This document shows, piece by piece, positions 1 through 8,274 of a stretch of 64,000 nucleotides of DNA (position 1 is its first letter; every line of letters begins with the position of its first letter). Under the pieces are notes generated by a model. That model was not told the DNA's origin. It worked only from the letters and a program-made list of their open reading frames with translations, and made no database searches. This DNA is from JACVRW01 sp963764665. GTDB lineage: Bacteria > Actinomycetota > Thermoleophilia > Solirubrobacterales > Thermoleophilaceae. The stretch is taken from NCBI GenBank assembly GCA_963764665.1, contig CAVXTL010000010.1:62001-126000 (forward strand), written 5' to 3'. Both the position numbers and the translations under genes were made by a program.

Positions 1-2231
1 GTGACCGTCGATCCGGGGTCCGCGCCGCAGGTCAGCGCCCCGGGGTTGAACATGAACGCCGTCGTGTACGGGACCTCCGTGTCGGCGATGAGCTCGCCGT
101 CGATGTAGAGCTGCAAGCGGCCCGGGCTGCCGTGGCCGTTGGCGGGGTCGGGCTGTCCGGTCGGCTCGAACTCAAAGCGCAGTTGGTGCCTGCCGGCGCT
201 CAGCTCCGTGTCGGACGCGACGTGCATCAGCTCTCGGGCCACCCAATTGTGGGTGTAGTGCAGCCGGCGGTCCTTGACGTAGAAGGTGAAGCCGCCCGCC
301 GAGGTGCCCTGCGCGAGCAGGACGCCCTCGGCGCCCGCGTCGGGAATCTCCACGTCGGCGGTGATGCTGTGCGGACGGTTGAGCACCCGCGCCCCGGCGA
401 AGAACGGCACCGACTGCGTGCCGGGGTAGTAGACGAACCGGTCACGCGGCGCGGCCATCAGCGGCTTTTCGGCGGCCGCGCGCGCTACCCCGCTGCCGTC
501 GACGGGCATCACGTCGTACTTGCCGGCCTCCACGTACCAGGTCGCGATCAGCGCGATCAGGCGGTCGCGGTGCTCGGCGGCTAGGTCGTGATTTTCGGCC
601 GGGTCCGCGGCGACGTGGTAGAGCTCCCAGCCGGTGGCGTCGAGCTGCGCGAGCGTCTCGGCGGAGATCGGCTCGCCGAATCCCTTGCCGGCCTCGGTGA
701 ACGACGGGCCGGGCCACGGGCAGACCGCCCGCCAGCCGTCGTGATAGATCGAGCGGTGACCCATCATCTCGAAGTACTGCGTGGCGCGCCGGCTCGCGGC
801 TGCGGCGTCGTCGAAGGTGTGCGCGAAGCTCACCCCGTGCAGCGGCGCCTGCGGCACCCCCCGGATCGTTGCCGGCGGCTCGATGCCGAGGACATCGAGC
901 ACGGTCGGGACCATGTCGATGCAATGCGCGTACTGCTCGCGCACCTCGCCGCTCGCCGTGATGCCCTTCGGCCAGCTGACGATGAAAGGGTCGGACACCC
1001 CGCCGCGGTACGTCTCGCGCTTCCAGCGCCGGAACGGTGTATTGCCGGCGAACGTCCAGCCCCACGGGTAGTGGTTGAAGTGCTTCGGCCCGCCGATCTC
1101 CCCGATCGCGGCGAGGCTGTCCTCGAACGGCTCTTGGGCGTTGTTGAAGAACTGCGCCTCGTTGGTCGTCCCGGTCGGGCCGCCCTCTGAGCTGGCGCCG
1201 TTGTCGGAGATCACCATGATCAGCGTGTTGTCGAGCTCGCCGATCGTCTCGAGGTGCGCAAGCAGCCGCCCGATGTGGTGGTCGGTATGGCTCAGGAAGC
1301 CGGCGAAGACCTCCATCATCCGCGCGTACAGACGGCGCTGATCGTCAGACAGCGGCTCCCACTCGGGCACGTCGGGGTCGTGACGTGACAGCTCCGCCTC
1401 CTGCGGCACGATGCCCAGCTCCTTCTGGCGCGCGAACGCCTTCTCGCGGTAGGCATCCCAGCCGTCGTCAAAGGCGCCCGCGTAGCGGTCGGCCCACTCC
1501 ATGGGCACATGGTGAGGGGCGTGTGTGGCGCCGGGGCAGAAGTGCAGGTAGAACGGCTTGTCGGGGTCGACCTGCTTGGCGTCGGAGATGAACTGGATCG
1601 CCCTGTCGGCGAGGTCCTCGGAGAGGTGATACCCCTCCGCGGCGGTCCGCGGCGGCTCGACCTGGTGATTGTCATAGACCAGGTCCGGGTCCCATTGGCT
1701 CGTGTCGCCGCCGAGGAACCCGTAGAAGCGCTCGAAGCCGCGGCCCAGCGGCCAGCGGTCATAAGGGCCCGCCGCCGTCTCCTGACTGCTCGGCATCAGA
1801 TGCCACTTGCCGACCATGTACGTGCTGTAGCCATGTTCCAGCAGCATCTCGGACAGAAACCCGTTCTCGAACGGGATCAGCCCGTTGTAGCCCGGAAAGC
1901 CGGTCGCCATTTCGGTGATGCACGCCATCGCATTGCTGTGATGGTTGCGCCCGGTGATCACGCACGAGCGGCTCGGAGAGCAGAGCGCCGTCGTGTGCAT
2001 GTTGTTGTACCGCAACCCCCGCTCCGCCAGCCGGTCAAAGTTCGGCGTCGCGATCGGACTCCCGAAGCAGCCCAGCTGGCCGAAACCGGTGTCGTCGAGC
2101 ACCACGAACAGCACGTTCGGGGCGCCCTTCGGCGCCCGCACCGGCGCCGGCCACGCCGGCGTCGACTCGTCAGCCGTGCGGCCGATCACGCCTGGAAAGG
2201 CCACTCCTGACGGGTACTCGTTCAGCGGCAT
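1..2231 (-). CDS. Arylsulfatase (sulfatase family), partial at left edge
   Basis: Hydrolyses sulfate esters; alkaline-phosphatase fold. The frame opens at the ATG at 2231 and is still open at base 1 after about 743 residues; related long actinobacterial arylsulfatases run to roughly 780, so only the C-terminal tip is missing. Seen: the metal-binding Asp pair in VVLDD (residues 43-47) and the C-x-P-S-R signature CSPSR (Cys84), whose Cys is normally converted to formylglycine. The last ~150 residues look like a beta-sandwich (lectin-like) domain. No signal peptide is visible, so a cytoplasmic location is likely. It is divergent from the broken integrase at 2310 and may be cargo of the element that ends at tRNA-Gly. 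Confidence 0.93.
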   Translation of the reverse strand, partial: MPLNEYPSGVAFPGVIGRTADESTPAWPAPVRAPKGAPNVLFVVLDDTGFGQLGCFGSPIATPNFDRLAERGLRYNNMHTTALCSPSRSCVITGRNHHSNAMACITEMATGFPGYNGLIPFENGFLSEMLLEHGYSTYMVGKWHLMPSSQETAAGPYDRWPLGRGFERFYGFLGGDTSQWDPDLVYDNHQVEPPRTAAEGYHLSEDLADRAIQFISDAKQVDPDKPFYLHFCPGATHAPHHVPMEWADRYAGAFDDGWDAYREKAFARQKELGIVPQEAELSRHDPDVPEWEPLSDDQRRLYARMMEVFAGFLSHTDHHIGRLLAHLETIGELDNTLIMVISDNGASSEGGPTGTTNEAQFFNNAQEPFEDSLAAIGEIGGPKHFNHYPWGWTFAGNTPFRRWKRETYRGGVSDPFIVSWPKGITASGEVREQYAHCIDMVPTVLDVLGIEPPATIRGVPQAPLHGVSFAHTFDDAAAASRRATQYFEMMGHRSIYHDGWRAVCPWPGPSFTEAGKGFGEPISAETLAQLDATGWELYHVAADPAENHDLAAEHRDRLIALIATWYVEAGKYDVMPVDGSGVARAAAEKPLMAAPRDRFVYYPGTQSVPFFAGARVLNRPHSITADVEIPDAGAEGVLLAQGTSAGGFTFYVKDRRLHYTHNWVARELMHVASDTELSAGRHQLRFEFEPTGQPDPANGHGSPGRLQLYIDGELIADTEVPYTTAFMFNPGALTCGADPGSTV

Positions 2232-2309
2232 CTCGACACTCCTCTGCTCACGCAATTGGGTGCCGCGAGCATCTCACTGCCGGACGGGCCGGCGCATCAT
2301 CCACATCGG

Positions 2310-3511
2310 ATGATTTTCGCATCGGTGCGCGCTGGCACATGGCGGCCCCGTAAAGCCTCCGTTGCCACCTCGTCGCAGGAGATCGTGACCTTCCACGAGT
2401 TCGCCTCGGCGTGGTTCGCCGCCAGGCGTCTAGAGCTACGACCTCGAACCCAGACCGACTACCTCTGGAGGCTCTCGAACCACCTCCTCCCGCACTTCAA
2501 GGACTTCGCCCTCTCAGACATCACCGTCGAGAGCATCGACCGCTACCGCGCTAGCAAGGTGGAGGAGGCGGAAAAGATGCGCGCTCGGCGGGCGAACGGC
2601 GAGCGTGTGCGGCCGCTCTCCGCCGGCAGCATCAACAAGACGATCAGCCTGCTTGCCGCGATCCTGGAAAGCGCCGTCGAGTACGGTCATCTCGCTTCCA
2701 ATCCCGCGCGGGGTAAGCGACGCCGGCTGAAGCCCTCCGAGCCCAAGCGCAGCTACCTGCAGGCCGACCAGGCCCAGGACCTCCTGGCCGCCGGTGGTGA
2801 GCTCGACGCGGAGAGTGCAGACGCCGGTTGGCGCTACCCGCTGCTGGCGACTCTCGTGCTCGCGGGGTTGCGGATCGGGGAGACACTCGACCTTCGCTGG
2901 AGAGACGTCGATCTCAGTGGAGGCGGGCTCTCTGTGGCCGACTCGAAGACCGCGGCGGGTGTCCGTCGCGTAACGCTGACGCCGGCTCTCAGGGAGGCGC
3001 TCTCGGAGTATCGGGCGCGAGCGCCGTCTGGGCCGGACGACTCGTGTTCGGCACCAACAACGGACGCCGCCAGTCGGAGAGCAACATCCGCAACCGTGTT
3101 CTCGCTCGCGCGCTCGCGCGCGCGAATGTGAGCCGGTCCGGCAGGGGGGATGCGCCGCTGCCGCACATCACGCCGCACTCGCTGCGGCGCACATACGTGA
3201 GTCTGATGCTTGCCGCAGGCGCTGATGTGCGGACCGTGATGGGCCAAGTCGGCCACCGCGATCCGAAGATGACGCTCTCGATCTATGCCCAGGTCATCGG
3301 CTCCCAGGACGACCACGGGGAGGCCCTGGACCGCCTCGTGGGTGCGAGCCATTGGGCAGTAATGGGCAGAAATCCGGTCTTTGAGGATGCAGCTGGTCGC
3401 TCCGTAGACGGCCCCGAAGAAGCAGAAAACCCCACTGGAGCGGGGCCTTCGCGCGAAGCGGCTGATGGGATTCGAACCCACGACCTTCTGCATGGCAAGC
3501 AGACGCTCTAG
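2310..3511 (+). pseudogene. Tyrosine recombinase/integrase, broken by a frameshift
   Basis: Site-specific recombinase of the phage-integrase family. The SAM-like core-binding domain starts near VTFHEFASAWF and the catalytic Arg lies in LAGLRIGETL. At about 3040 one base appears lost (GACGAC-TCGTG in place of GACGAC-CTCGTG): the first frame runs on to a stop at 3131, while the correct C-terminal half (VFGTNNGRR, the HSLRR box, GHRDPKMTLSIYAQ with the nucleophilic Tyr) continues in another frame to 3511. The N terminus also looks short. The 3' end reads through the antisense of tRNA-Gly, as expected for an integrase beside an attachment site. A sequencing error is possible, but two other genes in the neighbouring element are frameshifted too. 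Confidence 0.85.
3425..3449 (-). terminator. Intrinsic terminator of tRNA-Gly
   Basis: Read on the minus strand, CCCCGCTCCAGTGGGG followed by TTTTC forms a short GC hairpin with a T-run just downstream of the tRNA-Gly gene. It lies inside the 3' part of the broken integrase. Confidence 0.7.
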
Positions 3512-3530
3512 CCAGCTGAGCTACAGCCGC
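3457..3530 (-). tRNA. tRNA-Gly (anticodon GCC)
   Basis: Complete cloverleaf on the minus strand: acceptor arms GCGGCTG/CAGCCGC, D-arm GCTCAGCTGGCTAGAGC, anticodon stem TCTGC/GCAGA with loop TTGCCAT (anticodon GCC), and T-loop TTCGAAT. CCA is not encoded. Its 3' end faces the broken integrase, the usual arrangement for an element integrated in a tRNA 3' end. Confidence 0.95.
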
Positions 3531-3569
3531 GCGACGGCCGAGTATAGCCCCGGCGCCCGCAGCCTCCGC

Positions 3570-3968
3570 CTAGTTGAGCCTGCCGCCCACGGCCAGCTCG
3601 AACCAGGCCACACTGCCGCCCTCCGGGGCGCTCTCGAGCCCCCAGCGGTCGGCGATGCTGTCCACGAGCACGAGCCCCCAGCCGCCCTCGCGCGTGACAC
3701 GCTCGATCGACTCGCGCCGGTTGGTGCCCGGGTCGAGGACCTCGACGCGCAGCCGCCGGGAGGGCCAGGACAGGCGGACCTGGATGCGCTCGTCCTCGTC
3801 GGCGCCGCCGTGCTGGACGGCGTTGTTGACCATCTCGCTCAAGAGCAGCGCAAGGCTGTCGCGGACATCTCGCGACATGTCGCCCCCTGCCAGGAGCACC
3901 CAATGACGAGCGGCAGTTGCGGCTGCCCTGCCTCCCGGCACCAGGAAGGAAACGGTCGTCACCCCCAT
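3570..3968 (-). CDS. Anti-sigma regulatory factor-type ATP-binding protein (RsbW-like)
   Basis: GHKL/HATPase_c domain protein of 132 residues, the size of RsbW/SpoIIAB-type serine kinases that bind a sigma factor or an anti-anti-sigma factor. Seen: N-box LLLSEMVNNAVQHG (Glu, Asn, His about residues 44-53), G1 box DPG and G2 box GGWGLVLVD. It stands alone between tRNA-Gly and tRNA-Cys with no sigma factor or STAS partner in the window, so its target is unknown. The start is the ATG at 3968; GTG at 3962 is an in-frame alternative. Confidence 0.85.
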   Translation of the reverse strand: MGVTTVSFLVPGGRAAATAARHWVLLAGGDMSRDVRDSLALLLSEMVNNAVQHGGADEDERIQVRLSWPSRRLRVEVLDPGTNRRESIERVTREGGWGLVLVDSIADRWGLESAPEGGSVAWFELAVGGRLN

Positions 3969-4057
3969 CGTCCGGACAGGGGACGATACGCCCTCTGACG
4001 GCTGTTTGGGGCGCCCATCGACGGCAAACGACCCGACGCTACGCTAGGGCCGCTCCG

Positions 4058-4128
4058 GGCGCCGTGGCGGAGTGGTTACGCAGCGGCCTGCAAAGCCGTT
4101 CACACCGGTTCGATTCCGGTCGGCGCCT
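4058..4128 (+). tRNA. tRNA-Cys (anticodon GCA)
   Basis: Complete cloverleaf: acceptor arms GGCGCCG/CGGCGCC, anticodon stem GCGGC/GCCGT with loop CTGCAAA (anticodon GCA), T-loop TTCGATT, discriminator T, CCA not encoded. Bases 4086-4128, from the anticodon stem to the 3' end, recur exactly at 11311-11353. This gene is therefore the integration site of the element to its right, which restores the tRNA 3' half on integration. Confidence 0.96.
4086..4128 (+). repeat. Attachment-site repeat, left copy (43 bp, in tRNA-Cys)
   Basis: Perfect 43-bp direct repeat shared with 11311-11353. It covers the anticodon arm, T-arm and 3' acceptor strand of tRNA-Cys. The match breaks on both sides (G versus A before it, T versus C after it), which defines the att core. 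Confidence 0.93.
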
Positions 4129-4168
4129 TAGTTCTAGAGCGGAATCAAGCCGCTCCTCTCTCTGACCA

Positions 4169-4188
4169 GGTACCCACGGGGTACCGAA
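4169..4188. repeat. Putative integrase arm-type site, left end
   Basis: Inverted repeat GGTACCC-ACG-GGGTACC immediately followed by GAA, giving GGGTACCGAA at 4179-4188. The same decamer occurs twice near the right end (11208-11217 and 11220-11229). Clustering of one short sequence within ~100 bp of both att cores resembles the arm-type sites of lambda-family integrases; this is inference. Confidence 0.45.
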
Positions 4189-4311
4189 ACCGACTGTCAG
4201 CAGGCGCCGCCTGTGCGGGCGCGCGCTCGAGCCCCTCGTCAGGGCGCGGGATGACCGGGCGATCGGCACAATTGGTGTGGTGAACATACCTTTTGACAGA
4301 AGGGGGCAGCG

Positions 4312-4533
4312 ATGAATGACGGCGAGCAACTGGCCGAGTTCAAGTCGGCGCTAGCGGCCTACTCGAACGGCGAGCCGAACAGGCGACGCCGGCTGACGAG
4401 GCGGCCAGGCGACCGCGCTGGTGCAGGCGCTTCACCCCGGAGCCACCCGGTCATGGGCGCCGAGGGCGAGAAGGCGTTCAACGACGTTCTCCAGGCGTCG
4501 GCCGACGACTTCTGGGCGGGGTGGCCTTCATGA
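4312..4533 (+). CDS. Small hypothetical protein
   Basis: Not recognised. It encodes 73 residues from the ATG at 4312, with a good ribosome binding site (AGGGGGC, 5 nt upstream). The N terminus (MNDGEQLAEFKSAL) looks like a short amphipathic helix, the middle is Arg-rich and the C terminus acidic. It is the first gene inside the tRNA-Cys element and overlaps the next frame by 4 bp (ATGA), suggesting translational coupling in an operon running to the HNH gene. Confidence 0.5.
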   Translation: MNDGEQLAEFKSALAAYSNGEPNRRRRLTRRPGDRAGAGASPRSHPVMGAEGEKAFNDVLQASADDFWAGWPS

Positions 4534-5130
4534 GCGCGCACGACCGGCTGGCCAGCCTCCACAAAGAGGCCGAGGCGGAGAAGGGCCGCTCACGCGACAT
4601 GGCCGCCAACATCCAGTCGGCCAAGACCAAGACCGAGGACGCATACGCCCGTCTGGTCGAGGCGCACGCAGACGGGGCCGCCGACAAGGTGAAGGCCGCC
4701 AGCGTGCCACAAGGCGGCTAAGGACCAGCTAGAGGCACGGCACGCCGAGGCGCAGGGAGCCGAGCTGCGGGCGACCCGGGCCGAGTTCGCCGTGACCGCG
4801 TTCTATCGCGACAACGCCGACGCCTTGCTTGAGGAGAAGCGGGAGCGGTGCGAACAGATCCCGGGCGAGCTCCTCACCCGCCTGCGTGCGGCCGTCGAAC
4901 CGCACTACGAATGGCACCGCGAGAGTTCGGAGATTCGCAATCTGATCCAGGCGTCAGGCAAGGCCGATCCGAACCAGGACTGCCCCCACGCCCACGGGTA
5001 CGAGGCGCTGATCCAGGCGATCGAGCACGCCCTAGCCAACGGCGAGCCGTGTCACCATGCCGCACAACGGCGCGTGCGGTTTCTCGAGCAGCAGGCGGAG
5101 GAGCAGCGGCGCAGGGGCGAGGCGGCCTAG
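4530..5130 (+). pseudogene. Coiled-coil hypothetical protein, frameshifted
   Basis: Two overlapping frames together read as one protein of about 200 residues. The first half (MSAHDRLASLHKEAEAEK, from ATG 4530) stops at 4721. The second half (KAAKDQLEARHAEAQGAE, through to 5130) lies in another frame whose own upstream stop is at 4690. The switch point is therefore about 4695-4715. The whole is charged, Ala/Glu/Arg rich and strongly helical. No start codon with a ribosome binding site precedes the second half. It directly abuts the HNH gene (TAG then ATG). Function is unknown. Confidence 0.6.
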
Positions 5131-5460
5131 ATGCCGGTCAAGCGCTGCATGGAGCCGGACTGCCGCCAGCTGGTCCCGCTGGGCGAATGGCAGGCGCACC
5201 GCAAGGCCCACCGCGGCAACACGAACCGTGGCTGGTCGGCCCGCAACCGAGGCGATCAGAAGCGCTATCGGCGGGTTGTGCTGGCCCGCGATGGCTACCG
5301 CTGCACGTTCATCCTCGACAGCGGGCTCCGCTGCCCCGTCACGGACCCGTTGGTGGCACACCACAAGGTGCCGCTCCACGCGGGTGGCGACTTCAACCCG
5401 GCTGGTGGCGTGACGTTGTGCCAGGAGCACCACATGGAGGTGGACCGCTATGCCCGCTGA
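5131..5460 (+). CDS. HNH endonuclease, phage/island type
   Basis: A 109-residue single-domain HNH nuclease. Seen: an N-terminal C-x4-C pair (CMEPDC), then RRVVLARDGYRC, a second Cys before PVTDPLVAHHKVPL (the HH pair), and N-x-A-G-G-V-T-L-C-QEHH, giving the His-Asn-His set and zinc cysteines. Such nucleases nick DNA in phage packaging or mobile-element processing. The start ATG directly follows the TAG of the upstream frame. Its 3' end was the target of an 825-bp insertion: the last 21 bp recur at 6261-6281, and the stop is now TGA instead of the ancestral TAG, with the protein end YAR unchanged. Confidence 0.88.
   Translation: MPVKRCMEPDCRQLVPLGEWQAHRKAHRGNTNRGWSARNRGDQKRYRRVVLARDGYRCTFILDSGLRCPVTDPLVAHHKVPLHAGGDFNPAGGVTLCQEHHMEVDRYAR
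5436..5456 (+). repeat. 21-bp direct repeat, left copy (3' end of HNH gene)
   Basis: The 21 bases are identical to 6261-6281 and flank an inserted segment (5457-6260). In this copy they encode the last residues (EVDRYAR) of the HNH protein. Confidence 0.85.
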
Positions 5461-5467
5461 GTTGCGT

Positions 5468-6144
5468 CTATGGGGCGTCGTAAACCCACAGGCGTTGGTC
5501 AAAGAAGCCCGTCGTCCCTCCCGATGTTGCCTGCGTGCAGTCGGTGCGGTTGCTGCCCTCCAGCCACGGGGCGAACACGATGTAAAAGACCTCAGGGGAC
5601 GAGTTCTCGATGAGGTCCAGGTAGTAAACGCCGCTTTCCACCCCGACCGTGGCGCTGCCTGCGCCCTGCACGCGCAGGCATGTCACCGCTTCGCCGAGCA
5701 CCTCCCCGGCAGGATTGTCGCCGTCCGGTCCGCTCACGGCGTTGAAGTTCGTGTGGCCGCCCAAAACAATGTCGCCGACGGTCCCGAACTTTCGCTCCGT
5801 CGAACAGACGACACGGGGCGGGTCCTCCTCCCGGTCTGCGACGCAGACCTGCCACCGTAGCGGTGGGACGGCTCCAACCCGGTGAGCTCCGTGGAGACCG
5901 ACTCGGGTTGCTCGTCGGTGATCTCGACGGTCTGATGCGGCGTCTCGGACCAGTTCGCCTGGTCGCCGCGTTCGCCGTAGCGGAACCAGTAATCGGTCGG
6001 CCCGTCAACGCTCGAATTGACCTTGGCGTTGAGCACGATGCTGGTGCCAAAAGAAGAGGGAGACGTAGGAGGCTGCGGCACACCGATCGCACAAGCCGAC
6101 ACCAGCAGTGCAAGAGGCACGAGGGCGATAGCGAGACGCTTCAC
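5468..6144 (-). pseudogene. Secreted lipoprotein with FN3-like domain, frameshifted
   Basis: The start is GTG at 6144 (VKRLAIALVPLALLVSAC), a lipoprotein signal with Cys at residue 18. The next ~75 residues (NAKVNSSVDGPTDYWFRYGE) resemble a fibronectin-III-like strand set. Near 5855 the frame breaks: the true C-terminal half (from WQVCVADREED through to FDQRLWVYDAP, stop 5468) is in a different frame. It has the same layout as the intact lipoprotein at 18367-19179 (signal, FN3-like part, then a domain with TCLRV versus TCLKV), so it is a decayed paralogue. It lies opposite to its operon neighbours. Confidence 0.75.
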
Positions 6145-6260
6145 GGGGCTCCAGTCGGTCGACGGCGCACCCGACCTTCCGGCCTGGCGACCAAAGATGC
6201 AGCAGCCTCTCACAGGAGCTCGCCAGTGTCCAAAACGAAACCGAGCCGGGCCCACGACAG

Positions 6261-6281
6261 GGAGGTGGACCGCTATGCCCG
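6261..6281 (+). repeat. 21-bp direct repeat, right copy (start of next gene)
   Basis: Identical to 5436-5456. This copy supplies the ribosome binding site (GGAGG) and the ATG of the gene at 6275. Confidence 0.85.
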
Positions 6282-6475
6282 ATAGCCCCGGCCGCGGCTC
6301 TTTCGACGAGGGCGCCCGCTATGACGCCGAGCTCGACCCGACGCTGCCGCACCCGCTCAAAGGAATGCGGATCGACGGGAAGCCGGCCCGGTTTGCACCA
6401 CCGGAGCGCCAGCACGCAGCTGTGCTCACCGAGCTGATCGACAGCGCAGCACGCGAGCCACGAAGGCAGTGGTGA
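6275..6475 (+). CDS. Small hypothetical island protein
   Basis: A 66-residue protein not recognised by family. ATG 6275 follows GGAGGTGG by 7 nt. It is hydrophilic, with a central LPHPLKGMRIDGKPARF segment and the C terminus REPRRQW. In the pre-insertion operon its start overlapped the HNH stop, so it belongs to the same transcript. Its last bases (EPRRQW and stop) recur with synonymous changes at 8275-8298. Confidence 0.55.
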   Translation: MPDSPGRGSFDEGARYDAELDPTLPHPLKGMRIDGKPARFAPPERQHAAVLTELIDSAAREPRRQW

Positions 6476-6478
6476 GGT
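6455..6478 (+). repeat. Imperfect direct repeat, left copy (EPRRQW end)
   Basis: GAGCC, five variable bases, then GGCAGTGGTGAGGT; the same arrangement is at 8275-8298. Both copies encode EPRRQW and a stop, with different Arg codons. Confidence 0.6.
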
Positions 6479-6717
6479 GTAGCGAGTCCCTGGCGGGGGC
6501 CAGGCCGTTGGGACTCTCCGCAGCTGCCCGTTTGCTGGGGGCAGCTACGCCCAGCATCATTCCGTACCGAGGGGAGGGGGTCAACCACGGCCGCACGAAC
6601 GAGGCCACCCGCCTCTACCTGCGCACAGGAAAACCGTTTCACAGAGGGGGCACCACGGACCACGATCCCGCCAACGCGGGGCACCCCCCGGTACCTGCGT
6701 TCTCTGGATCCCAGCGC

Positions 6718-7137
6718 CTAAGTGTTTTTCGGCGGGTTTTCCGACAGCCCCACGGCTTCGAGGGCGTCGGCACGGTTCTTGAACCACTGCTCGCGAAGCA
6801 CTTTCCCCTCGCGGAACGTGATGACCATCCAGTAGCTCAACTCGACCCCTGCGCCGCTCGCCCTTCCGCGTACTTCAGTTGCTCGTCGGACCACGACGTT
6901 GTCGGGCCCGGCATTCATCACCTCGGCATCACCGGTGCCCACCGACCCGAAAGTGGCCTCGAGGTCCACGTAAAAGTCCCAGCCTGCATCACGGCCGCGA
7001 ATCGGATCGGGTTCCGGCCAGTCGTCGGGGGGGACGACTTCGTAATCCTGATCACAGAGCGCCAGCCAGGCAGCCTTGTCGCGGCGATCATAGGCGGCCA
7101 ACACTCGGCGGAAAGTCTCCACGTTCTCCTGCGACAT
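6718..7137 (-). CDS. NTF2/SnoaL-like protein (cassette family)
   Basis: A 139-residue alpha+beta barrel protein of the NTF2/SnoaL superfamily; such folds bind or turn over small hydrophobic ligands, but no substrate can be inferred. ATG 7137 starts the family tract ATGTCGCAGGAGAACGTGGA, preceded by the conserved GGGATACTCGGCGGGCG leader, so it carries its own promoter. The end reads ALEAVGLSE followed by six extra residues (NPPKNT), unlike its relatives, which stop at LSE. It lies antisense to the element's main operon, between the EPRRQW repeats. Confidence 0.85.
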   Translation of the reverse strand: MSQENVETFRRVLAAYDRRDKAAWLALCDQDYEVVPPDDWPEPDPIRGRDAGWDFYVDLEATFGSVGTGDAEVMNAGPDNVVVRRATEVRGRASGAGVELSYWMVITFREGKVLREQWFKNRADALEAVGLSENPPKNT

Positions 7138-7155
7138 CGCCCGCCGAGTATCCCC
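7138..7155 (-). promoter_or_regulatory. Conserved cassette leader with -10 box
   Basis: On the minus strand GGGGATACTCGGCGGGCG directly precedes the ATG at 7137. GATACT sits 9 nt before the start, where a -10 box of a leaderless promoter would be. The same leader precedes the starts at 8699, 60512 and 63517. Confidence 0.6.
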
Positions 7156-7236
7156 GGTCGCGCACCCTGTCGGCCAGCGGGCGGTGTCGAGCGGACGGCG
7201 AGGCCGCCCACCCGACACCACCAGCCCGTAGATGGC

Positions 7237-8064
7237 TTAGAAGAAGCCGCCGGTTTGTATGACCCACATGGCGCCGGTGAAGAACGATCTGGACACGCCC
7301 TCCTTCGAGCAGGTCGCGTAGATCGTCGCGCCGCCAGGACCAACGGCGGCTCCGCCCATCGTGCCCAGGTTCTCGTAGGTCGCGGTGCGTGGATCGTTGG
7401 GGTTCGCCAAGCTGGTCCTGTCGATCTCCCGGGCCTCGCCGATGAAGCCTCCGGGGTCTGCCTGGCCGGCGGCTCGGTTGAACAGCTGGCAGGTCACGGA
7501 CTTGCCGGTGCCGTCGTTCACTTCCGTCCTGTGGTTTGCAGCGATGTACACGAGATAGTTGCCCTCAGGTACCTGCGTCTCAGCGACCTTGCTGTCGAAG
7601 CCCTCCAGCGGCACGAACCGCGCCCGATTGGGAAGGCTGAGCGCCGATTCGTTGATGTCGGCTCCATTGAGCGAGTTGTCCAGCACCTCGTCGCCAGTCA
7701 CCGCACCGGCACGGATGTCCGACTGAAGCAGCGAGTCGTTCTGCACCTCGTCGCTGCCCACCTGCTGCGAGCCGATGTCCAGGAAGCTGAGCGAGTTGTC
7801 GGAGATGTCTGCGCCCGTCAGCGACCCGTCAACTACGTCAACGCCCAAGAAGCTGTGGACGTCGAAGGTGTTGAGCGAGCCGTCCTTCACGTCGGACGAG
7901 CCGATCTCGTTGTTGCCGATATCGACCGACTTGACCTCGCCGTCCACGATGTCGCCGCTACGGATCGTGTCTGCGGCGTAGGCCCCGCCGGTACCGAGCG
8001 CTACGAACAGGGCAAGGAAGCCGACGACGTTCTGCTTGAAGTAGCTGGACAGCCTGCGAAGCAT
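7237..8064 (-). CDS. Secreted pentapeptide-repeat-like surface protein
   Basis: A 275-residue exported protein. Residues 1-31 (MLRRLSSYFKQNVVGFLALFVALGTGGAYA) form a signal peptide. Residues ~33-140 are a run with I, L or V every fifth position (ADISD-NSLSF-LDIGS-QQVGS and so on), a periodicity that fits a right-handed beta-helix of pentapeptide type. The C-terminal ~130 residues look like a beta-sandwich with two Cys (TCQLF, ATCSKE) that could pair. Similar signal-plus-repeat proteins are common in Thermoleophilia but have no known function. It follows an NTF2-like gene on the same strand. Confidence 0.7.
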   Translation of the reverse strand: MLRRLSSYFKQNVVGFLALFVALGTGGAYAADTIRSGDIVDGEVKSVDIGNNEIGSSDVKDGSLNTFDVHSFLGVDVVDGSLTGADISDNSLSFLDIGSQQVGSDEVQNDSLLQSDIRAGAVTGDEVLDNSLNGADINESALSLPNRARFVPLEGFDSKVAETQVPEGNYLVYIAANHRTEVNDGTGKSVTCQLFNRAAGQADPGGFIGEAREIDRTSLANPNDPRTATYENLGTMGGAAVGPGGATIYATCSKEGVSRSFFTGAMWVIQTGGFF

Positions 8065-8274
8065 CGTGTTCCCTTCGGTATCTCGCGACCGGCGCCGCGA
8101 TGGTCGGCAGACCCTCTCCGACCGCTGTTACGGCCTGGCTACAGCGCGGTAACAGCAAGGGGGGCAGGGGGAGGACCACGACCCGATCGAGGGTGGCACC
8201 CCCCGGTACCTCGCCGCGAAAAAAACTCTGTTTTCACGGGGTTCCCTCTCGATCGAGGCTCTAGAGCGGTCTTG

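Larger units (their letters stand above)
5457..6281. mobile_element. 825-bp insertion carrying a lipoprotein gene
   Basis: Removing this segment with one repeat copy restores ...CGC TAT GCC CGA TAG, in which the HNH stop overlaps the start (ATG CCC GAT AGC) of the next gene, a typical operon overlap. The insert holds only one gene, a broken minus-strand lipoprotein, and no recognisable transposase or inverted ends. The 21-bp repeat is far longer than usual transposon target duplications, so the mechanism is unknown. Confidence 0.6.

Noticed and set aside
3020..3060. Programmed frameshift in the tRNA-Gly integrase
   Set aside because: No slippery heptamer or stimulatory hairpin seen; a single lost C is simpler, and nearby genes are also broken.
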